Shown here in pieces: positions 1 to 4,147 of a stretch of DNA of 5,928 nucleotides. The position numbers were made by a program, and so were the translations under genes. How positions within the stretch are numbered: the first letter of the stretch is position 1; every line of letters begins with the position of its first letter. The stretch comes from Marvinbryantia sp964455335 (lineage in GTDB: Bacteria; Bacillota; Clostridia; Lachnospirales; Lachnospiraceae). The notes beneath the pieces are model-generated. The model was given only the letters and a program-made list of their open reading frames with translations. It did not search any database and was not told the origin of the DNA. The DNA is taken from assembly GCA_964455335.1 (NCBI GenBank), contig CAYVVW010000134.1, positions 1 to 5,928 of the forward strand. The letters run 5' to 3'.

Positions 1-70
1 CGTAGACAGCGAAGCACGAAACAATCCGTAAGGCATCTTTTTACCGCAGTATCATGGAATAAATTTTTTG

Positions 71-159
71 TTTCGCGCACAGGCAAGCGTGGCAAAAATA
101 GAAAAATCTCTGCTTTTCGCGCACAAGCCAGAGTGGCAAGATCGGAGAAAAAATCTGCG
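71..159. repeat. Imperfect 44-45-bp direct duplication
   Basis: Two adjacent copies begin with TTTCGCGCACA at 71 and at 115. Both continue with a GTGGCAA block and then an A-rich GAAAAA...TCT block. The copies differ by substitutions and one or two small indels. Position and period are seen directly; origin by tandem duplication is inferred. Confidence 0.75.
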
Positions 160-194
160 TTCCAAGCATCGAAATGCAAGCAAATCCGCATAAG

Positions 195-226
195 CGTGGG
201 CATCGGGATACCTTTCGATGCCCACG
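195..226. repeat. Hairpin with perfect 11-bp arms
   Basis: CGTGGGCATCG (195-205) is the exact inverse of CGATGCCCACG (216-226), separated by a 10-nt loop. No T-run follows on either strand, so it is not a standard intrinsic terminator. Its right arm is the start of the first 29-30-bp tandem unit, so hairpin and tandem array are physically merged. Confidence 0.75.
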
Positions 227-332
227 GCCATTCTGGGGACATTTTCGACACCCACGCCCATTCTGGGACATTTTCGACACCCTTGACCATTCTAGGGTAT
301 TCCCGACACTCAGGGCCATTCTGTGGTATTGG
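216..332. repeat. Four-unit tandem repeat of 29-30 bp
   Basis: Units lie at 216-245 (30 bp), 246-274, 275-303 and 304-332 (29 bp each). Each starts CGA(T/C)(G/A)C and has CCATTCT in the middle, followed by a G-rich block and ATTT or ATTC. Units 1 and 2 are closest to each other; units 3 and 4 have drifted. The array ends about 50 bp before the operon promoter. It lacks spacers between units, so it is not a CRISPR. Confidence 0.85.
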
Positions 333-340
333 TCTACTGT

Positions 341-370
341 AACCGGCAAATACGTTTGTCGTTCGATGTA
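341..370. repeat. Degenerate copy of the dispersed palindromic element
   Basis: CGGCAAATAC followed by GTTTGTCGTTCGAT (344-367) matches the better copy at 4002-4027 with a few substitutions and two 1-nt gaps. A short 6-bp stem (344-349 with 356-361, one G-T wobble) is still possible. It lies just upstream of the operon promoter. Confidence 0.6.
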
Positions 371-382
371 TCAAAAAAGTGA

Positions 383-411
383 TTGACACCCACGTTTTTC
401 CGTGGTATGCT
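383..411 (+). promoter_or_regulatory. Sigma-70/SigA-type promoter of the gntR-ABC operon
   Basis: A consensus -35 box TTGACA (383-388) is followed after exactly 17 bp by a good -10 box TATGCT (406-411). The predicted transcription start is near 418, inside the palindromic operator. The spacer itself contains an inverted repeat, CCACG (390-394) and CGTGG (401-405), around a T-rich loop, which could be a second protein site or chance. The 10-mer GACACCCACG at 385-394 also occurs in the upstream tandem repeat at 247-256. Confidence 0.85.
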
Positions 412-417
412 TTCCAA

Positions 418-440
418 GTGTACTAGTTCAACTATTACAC
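418..440. promoter_or_regulatory. 23-nt palindromic operator, probable GntR autoregulation site
   Basis: The sequence reads GTGTA-C-TAGTT-C-AACTA-T-TACAC. The two GTGTA/TACAC outer arms and the TAGTT/AACTA inner arms are exact inverse complements around a central base, with a single mismatched pair (423/435). It begins 6 nt after the -10 box, so a bound repressor would cover the transcription start. YtrA-type GntR regulators are known to bind palindromes of this GTGTA..TACAC type at their own promoters. Assignment to the adjacent regulator is inference from position and form. Confidence 0.85.
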
Positions 441-471
441 ATGATACACAAAATAGAAAGGAGGGGCACGC

Positions 472-1086
472 ATGATTCTGATTGATTACCGCGACCGCCG
501 GCCGATCTACGAGCAGATCGTGGAGCGTTTTCAGATGCTGATCCTAAAGGGCATCTTGGAGCCGGACACGCAGATGCCATCGGTGCGCAAACTGGCGACA
601 GACCTGGCGATCAATCCGAACACCATCCAAAAGGCCTATGCCATGCTGGAGCAGGACGGCTTCATCTATCCGGTGAAGGGCAGGGGAAATTTTGTGGCCG
701 GCGGGGAAAAACTGGTGCGCCAAAAACAGGCCGCGTTTCTTGAAAAATTTCGGGAGCAGGCAGGCCAGGCGAAGGAGCTTGGCATCGCAAAAGAGGCGCT
801 GCTCGCGCAGATCCAGGATGTATATGAAGGTGGCGCGCCGACTGACGCGGAAGTTTTGCCAAAGGCCAGCGGTATTGCGCGGCCGGACCGTGGCGCGGGG
901 ATTTTACGGACTGGCCATAGCACGGAAATTTTACAGACTGACCGTAACGCGGAAGTTTTACAGACTGACCGTAACGCGGAAGTTTCACAGACTGGCCATG
1001 GCGTGGACACAGATCCTGCTGCGGCGGAAAGCTCCGGCAAGCTCGCCGAGAAGTCCGGAAAAAGGGAGGGGGAGCACCATGATTGA
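472..1086 (+). CDS. GntR-family transcriptional regulator, YtrA subfamily, with repeat-bearing C-terminal tail
   Basis: Probable repressor of its own operon. The N-terminal winged helix-turn-helix (residues about 8-76) carries the family pattern: PIYEQI at 11-16, the PSVRKLA recognition region at 36-42, NPNT at 48-51, and the wing GRGNFV at 70-75. Residues about 85-126 form the short helical dimerisation segment typical of YtrA-type members, which have no large ligand domain. YtrA-type proteins usually end around 120-130 residues; this one continues to 204, with residues 137-181 made of five 9-residue repeats and a charged end. The start is fixed by AGGAGG at 459-464, 7 nt before the ATG. Its last 8 bp overlap the ATPase gene, so the two are probably translationally coupled. 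The near-perfect palindrome over the transcription start suggests autorepression. The tail's function is unknown. Confidence 0.92.
   Translation: MILIDYRDRRPIYEQIVERFQMLILKGILEPDTQMPSVRKLATDLAINPNTIQKAYAMLEQDGFIYPVKGRGNFVAGGEKLVRQKQAAFLEKFREQAGQAKELGIAKEALLAQIQDVYEGGAPTDAEVLPKASGIARPDRGAGILRTGHSTEILQTDRNAEVLQTDRNAEVSQTGHGVDTDPAAAESSGKLAEKSGKREGEHHD
880..1014 (+). repeat. 27-bp tandem repeat, five in-frame units inside the GntR gene
   Basis: Units lie at 880-906, 907-933, 934-960, 961-987 and a degraded one at 988-1014. Units 3 and 4 differ at only one base. They encode nine-residue blocks such as RTGHSTEIL, QTDRNAEVL and QTDRNAEVS (residues 137-181). A shortened related block, CGCGGAAGTTTT, appears just before at 847-858. 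The unit length is a multiple of three, so copy-number change would not shift the frame. Confidence 0.92.
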
Positions 1087-1981
1087 GGTGGAAAATATCA
1101 GCAAAAGTTTTGGCGACATCCGTGCGCTAAACGGCGTGTCGACGCGGATAAAGGAGGGCGGCGTGTATGGCATTGTGGGCACGAACGGTGCGGGAAAAAG
1201 CACCCTGCTGCGCGTTTTGGCGGGCGTCCTGCGCCAGGATGAGGGAACGGCGCAGATAGACGGCATGGACGTGTTTGAACATACGGCGGCGAAAGCGCAG
1301 CTCTGCTTTATTCCGGATGCGCCCTATTATTTCGCGAACGCGCGCGTCAGGGACATGGCGCATTTTTATGGCATCGTGTACCCTTCTTTTGACCGGCCGC
1401 GCTTTTCGGATCTCTGCAAAAAATTCGGTTTGGATGAAAGCCGCAAGCTCGCCACCTTTTCAAAGGGGATGAAAAAGCAAGTATTTGTGCTGCTCGGCCT
1501 GTGCGCAGGCACGAAGTACCTGCTTTGCGACGAGACGTTTGACGGGCTGGATCCGGTGGTGCGCCAGGCTGTGAAAAGCCTGTTTATCGACGAGGTGATG
1601 CGCCGCGCGTTCACCCCCGTCATTGCCTCGCATAATCTGCGCGAATTGGAGGACATTTGCGACCACGTGGGCCTTTTGCACCAGGGCGGTATCCTTTTCT
1701 CGCGCGATTTGGAAGAACTAAAAACGGACATTCACAAAGTGCAATATGTGATTTTGGACGCGGAGCAAAACGATTGTCTTTTGCGGGAACTGGACGTTCT
1801 GAAAAAAGAAACTCGGGGAAATCTCTCCTGCATTACGGCGCGCGGCTCCGAGGCGGAAATCCTGCGGGCGATTCAGGCGAAGCACCCGCTGTTCTGCGAA
1901 ATCCTTCCTCTGTCCTTAGAGGAAATCTTTATCAGCGAAACGGAGGTGGCAGGCTATGACATCCAAAATCTCATTTCTTAA
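1079..1981 (+). CDS. ABC transporter ATP-binding protein (YtrB-like)
   Basis: Nucleotide-binding subunit that would power the adjacent permease at the cytoplasmic face of the membrane. Of 300 residues, the first 220 or so are the ATPase core: Walker A GTNGAGKST at 34-42 (Lys40), ABC signature in the variant form FSKGMKK at 127-133, Walker B KYLLCDE at 146-152 with catalytic Glu152, D-loop GLDP at 156-159, and the H-loop His185 in IASHN. The Q-loop position reads FIPDAP (77-82), with no glutamine, a variant I associate with YtrB-like and related clostridial ATPases. The C-terminal 80 residues are an accessory domain common in this subfamily. The ATG at 1079 is preferred over upstream starts because a G-rich ribosome binding site (1064-1074) precedes it and the family homology begins there. 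It overlaps gntR by 8 bp and the permease by 26 bp. Substrate unknown. Confidence 0.93.
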   Translation: MIEVENISKSFGDIRALNGVSTRIKEGGVYGIVGTNGAGKSTLLRVLAGVLRQDEGTAQIDGMDVFEHTAAKAQLCFIPDAPYYFANARVRDMAHFYGIVYPSFDRPRFSDLCKKFGLDESRKLATFSKGMKKQVFVLLGLCAGTKYLLCDETFDGLDPVVRQAVKSLFIDEVMRRAFTPVIASHNLRELEDICDHVGLLHQGGILFSRDLEELKTDIHKVQYVILDAEQNDCLLRELDVLKKETRGNLSCITARGSEAEILRAIQAKHPLFCEILPLSLEEIFISETEVAGYDIQNLIS

Positions 1982-3809
1982 ACTCACAAAGGAATCCGCA
2001 AAGCGCGGGACGGCGTATGGCATCCTGCTTGCGGTGCTCTATTTCTGCTACTACCCCATCGGGCTTCTCCTTTTGGCGGGAAATGCGCAAAACAGTTATC
2101 CCTTCTCCGATCCGAGGATGGCAGAAACCATCGGATTTTATATGATTCAGAACCCGCTGCTGCTTGCGGTCACAGGCCTCTCGGCCGTAGTGCTCGGCAT
2201 GATGCAGTTTGGGTATCTGCACGCGCAAAAAAAGCTGGATCTCTACCACAGCATCCCGGTGCGCCGGGAAAAGCTGTTTGGCGCGCAGTGCGCCGCCGGC
2301 ATTTTCTTATGGCTGGCGCCATTCGCGGGAAATCTTCTGGCTGCCTGCGCCGTCTGCTTGTTTCGGGATGCCCCACTGCCGGCCCAGACGCTGCTTCAGG
2401 GAATCTGCGTGAACATCTGCTGCTTTTTGCTGGCATACAGTTTTAGCATTCTTTCCATGATGCTCACAGGAAAATTTTTCGCGGCGCTTGCTGTTTTGAA
2501 CATTTTTTGCGGCTATGCGCCGGCACTGGCCGTGCTAAAGACAGGATTGTTTGAATATTACTTCACATCATTCGATACGGTCGGCACAGGCGAGATTGGC
2601 TTTCGCTGCACGCCGTTTTATCCGTTCTGGCGCGTAGGGGAAGGCATGATAGACAACAGCTTTCCGTCCGACATCGTACTGGCCGCCCTTATGACAGCGG
2701 CTGTGACGTGCGTCGTCTGCGTGCTCCTGTACCGCGTGCGCCCGTCGGAAAAAGCGGGAACGGCCGTGGCGTTCCACGCGGCGGAGCGCGTCATAAAGTT
2801 CCTGCTTGTCGTGCCGATTTCGCTCGTGTGCGCGCTGTTTTTCTACGCCGTAAGCGAAAAAAGCGCGGCATGGGGATTTTTCGGATGGCTCGTAGGTCTG
2901 CTCCTCGCGAGCGCAATCATTGAGTTCGCGTACTGCATGGACATCCGCGAGGTGCTGCGCGACCGGCGGCAGCTGCTTCTCACAGGCGCGTTCACGCTTG
3001 GGCTGCTCTGCCTGTTGCAGTTTGACCCATTCGGGTACGACACGTGGCTGCCGAAACCAGAGGAACTTGATGCCATCCGCTCGACAAGCCCTTACCTGAC
3101 GGGAGAATCCGGAATCGATGTCTATGTGCCAAATCCCGCCATGGCTGGCGCTGCGGATGATGCCGTGGATGCAAGCGACACCCCCTACCGGATGGAGGCG
3201 GGCGAGACGGCCTACGAGCTTGCCGTTACGGCCACGGGGGACGACACCGCCCTCTACCGCAGATCCACAAGGGAACACACCTACTTTGTGTGCACACAGG
3301 AACAGATTGATCGCATGCTTTCGGCAATCAAAAAGAGCAACACGTTTACCGGAATCGATAATGGCTGGCAGAAAGTACGCATCACTTATCAAATGAAAGA
3401 CGGGCGCGAGAAGCACCGCTGCTATTCCTACGCGCATACGGAGAACGCCTTTGCGCCTATATGGGAAAATCAGGCGCAAAAGAAAAGCATGTACCCGGTC
3501 TTGAACGTCGCGCCGGATGAAATTTATGCCATCCGGGTCGGCAAACATTACAGCGACTTCCAATTTGTGTCCGAGGACGACGCAAAGACGCTCACAAGCG
3601 CGCAGGTCGAAAAGATTTTGCAAACATTTCAAAAAGAACTTTTAGACGCGTCCTACCAAGCATTTCTGTGGGATGACGGATGGGATAAGGTCGATTTCGT
3701 CTACCGCTCGTTGGAGGGCGAGATGCACGGGGAGAGTTTCCCCTTGGGCAAGGCATTTCCCGAGACCAGAAAGGCCTTGNNNNNNNNNNGGGTTTGCACT
3801 GACGGATAG
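1956..3809 (+). CDS. ABC transporter permease with large C-terminal extracytoplasmic domain; 3' end interrupted by an assembly gap
   Basis: Membrane partner of the preceding ATPase. Hydrophobic segments lie near residues 20-42, 66-87, 110-136, 147-170, 172-195, 238-260, 279-300, 305-327 and 339-356, consistent with an ABC-2-type permease. The motif YHSIPVRREKLF (97-108), typical of clostridial permeases of this type, lies in a cytoplasmic loop after the second segment. From about residue 357 a soluble region of some 250 residues follows; it resembles the DUF6449-type tail found on such permeases, though I cannot confirm this without a profile search. The start has GGAGGTG at 1942-1948, 7 nt before ATG, inside the end of the ATPase gene. 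Ten Ns at 3780-3789 cut the last few codons. The stop at 3807-3809 holds only if the gap length is right; another frame after the gap reads GFALTDSER and stops at 3817-3819. Confidence 0.9.
   Translation: MTSKISFLKLTKESAKRGTAYGILLAVLYFCYYPIGLLLLAGNAQNSYPFSDPRMAETIGFYMIQNPLLLAVTGLSAVVLGMMQFGYLHAQKKLDLYHSIPVRREKLFGAQCAAGIFLWLAPFAGNLLAACAVCLFRDAPLPAQTLLQGICVNICCFLLAYSFSILSMMLTGKFFAALAVLNIFCGYAPALAVLKTGLFEYYFTSFDTVGTGEIGFRCTPFYPFWRVGEGMIDNSFPSDIVLAALMTAAVTCVVCVLLYRVRPSEKAGTAVAFHAAERVIKFLLVVPISLVCALFFYAVSEKSAAWGFFGWLVGLLLASAIIEFAYCMDIREVLRDRRQLLLTGAFTLGLLCLLQFDPFGYDTWLPKPEELDAIRSTSPYLTGESGIDVYVPNPAMAGAADDAVDASDTPYRMEAGETAYELAVTATGDDTALYRRSTREHTYFVCTQEQIDRMLSAIKKSNTFTGIDNGWQKVRITYQMKDGREKHRCYSYAHTENAFAPIWENQAQKKSMYPVLNVAPDEIYAIRVGKHYSDFQFVSEDDAKTLTSAQVEKILQTFQKELLDASYQAFLWDDGWDKVDFVYRSLEGEMHGESFPLGKAFPETRKALXXXXVCTDG
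3780..3789. other. Assembly gap (10 Ns)
   Basis: A run of exactly ten N characters interrupts the permease coding sequence shortly before its stop. Ten Ns are often a placeholder, so the true length may differ and the downstream reading frame is not secure. The gap borders a repeat-rich intergenic region, which may be why the assembler failed here. Confidence 0.95.
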
Positions 3810-3828
3810 CGAACGCTAAAGACCACAT

Positions 3829-3871
3829 ATCGCAAACGACAAAACGAGTTTCGATTTCGTCGTTTATTGCG
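3829..3871. repeat. Imperfect hairpin, relative of the dispersed palindrome
   Basis: AAACGAC (3834-3840) pairs exactly with GTCGTTT (3859-3865). CGC/GCG outer pairs (3831-3833 with 3869-3871) follow across a 3-nt bulge, and AAA/TTT and CGA/TCG pairs lie inside. The left side reads ATCGCAAACGACAA, matching the inverse of the 4014-4027 segment except for one base. It could act as a weak transcript end for the ABC operon, but no T-run follows. Confidence 0.55.
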
Positions 3872-3877
3872 CCGCAG

Positions 3878-3975
3878 TTGCGCTGCGCAACAGCAGCAGG
3901 ATTCCACATTTGCGCTGCGCAAGCAACAGGATTCTGCAGCAAATTCGTACACAGGATTCTGCAGCAAATTCGTGC
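3878..3975. repeat. 13-nt palindrome pair and 25-bp direct duplication
   Basis: The palindrome TTGCGCTGCGCAA occurs at 3878-3890 and again at 3910-3922, a 32-bp period that includes a shared AGGATTC block. Directly after, a 25-bp unit beginning ACAGGATTCTGCAGC occurs at 3926-3950 and 3951-3975, with one difference. The AGGATTC block appears in all of them, so the tract looks like nested duplication. Confidence 0.85.
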
Positions 3976-3990
3976 GCGTCCCCCGATGGG

Positions 3991-4030
3991 GCGATCGTGA
4001 ACGGCAAATACAGTTGCCGTTTGCGATCGC
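3991..4030 (+). repeat. 17-bp-stem palindromic element, best copy of dispersed family
   Basis: The left arm 3991-4007 and right arm 4014-4030 pair along all 17 positions around the 6-nt loop ATACAG. Fifteen pairs are Watson-Crick and two (3998/4023 and 3999/4022) are T-G and G-T, which are wobble pairs in plus-strand RNA but A-C mismatches in minus-strand RNA. The outer end is GCGATCG/CGATCGC. No T-run follows, so it is not a standard terminator. It would lie in the 5' untranslated region of tmcAL if transcription starts upstream. Related copies are near 344, 3829 and 5623. Confidence 0.8.
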
Positions 4031-4049
4031 CTTGGACGTGGGCAGCATG

Positions 4050-4140
4050 AACACAAACAAAATCAGCCCGGACAAAATCAATACGAACAACATCAACACA
4101 AACAACATCAACACAAACAAACTCAGCACGAACAAAGGAG
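4050..4140 (+). repeat. 15-bp tandem array ending in the tmcAL ribosome binding site
   Basis: Units lie at 4050-4064, 4065-4079, 4080-4094, 4095-4109 and 4110-4124, with a sixth at 4125-4139 that has changed into the Shine-Dalgarno region. A typical unit is AACACAAACAACATC. The tract is very A/C-rich and almost free of T and G, so it should be unstructured in RNA. AAAGGAG at 4134-4140, inside the last unit, is 7 nt before the ATG of tmcAL. Unit 2 has drifted (AGCCCGGACAAAATC). Confidence 0.9.
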
Positions 4141-4147
4141 AAAACAC

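Larger units (their letters stand above)
1..382. other. Gene-free upstream region filled with repeats
   Basis: No reading frame here has a convincing ribosome binding site, a recognisable family motif or coding-like composition. The short open frames on both strands run through tandem repeats and give repetitive, Cys/Arg-rich peptides. Visible content is a 44-bp direct duplication, a strong hairpin, four 29-30-bp tandem units and a degenerate copy of the dispersed palindrome, each listed separately. The first 70 bases show nothing I can identify; they could be the tail of a gene outside the window. Confidence 0.6.
3820..4147. other. Gene-free intergenic region between permease and tmcAL, built of repeats
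   Basis: This stretch of about 330 bases contains, in order, an imperfect hairpin, two copies of a 13-nt palindrome, a 25-bp direct duplication, a 17-bp-stem palindrome and a 15-bp tandem array that ends in the tmcAL ribosome binding site. I see no clear -35/-10 promoter pair and no intrinsic terminator with a T-run. A plus-strand open frame crosses it, but it starts at TTG with no ribosome binding site and is made of repeats. Confidence 0.6.

Noticed and set aside
216..332. CRISPR array
   Set aside because: The units are directly adjacent without unique spacers and diverge progressively, and no cas gene is nearby.
41..349. Small minus-strand and plus-strand open frames in the upstream region (up to 102 codons)
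   Set aside because: They run through tandem repeats in several frames, lack ribosome binding sites and show no family motif.
662..1040. Minus-strand frames with repeated RYGQSVKLP-type peptide
   Set aside because: This is the antisense shadow of the 27-bp repeat in gntR. Repeats with a period divisible by three stay open in several frames.
692..1078. Longer N-terminus for the ABC ATPase, starting at 692
   Set aside because: The extra 129 residues are the gntR gene read in another frame. Family homology and a good ribosome binding site support the start at 1079.
2568..3632. 354-codon open frame on the minus strand
   Set aside because: It lies entirely antisense to the permease, whose membrane segments and operon context are clear. 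The opposite-strand peptide has no recognisable features.
3829..3871. Intrinsic terminator for the ABC operon
   Set aside because: The stem is imperfect and A/T-rich, and no T-run follows, so I list it only as a hairpin.
3991..4030. Riboswitch or T-box upstream of tmcAL
   Set aside because: Only a single long hairpin is present. I see no conserved riboswitch core, no T-box sequence and no terminator/antiterminator pair.
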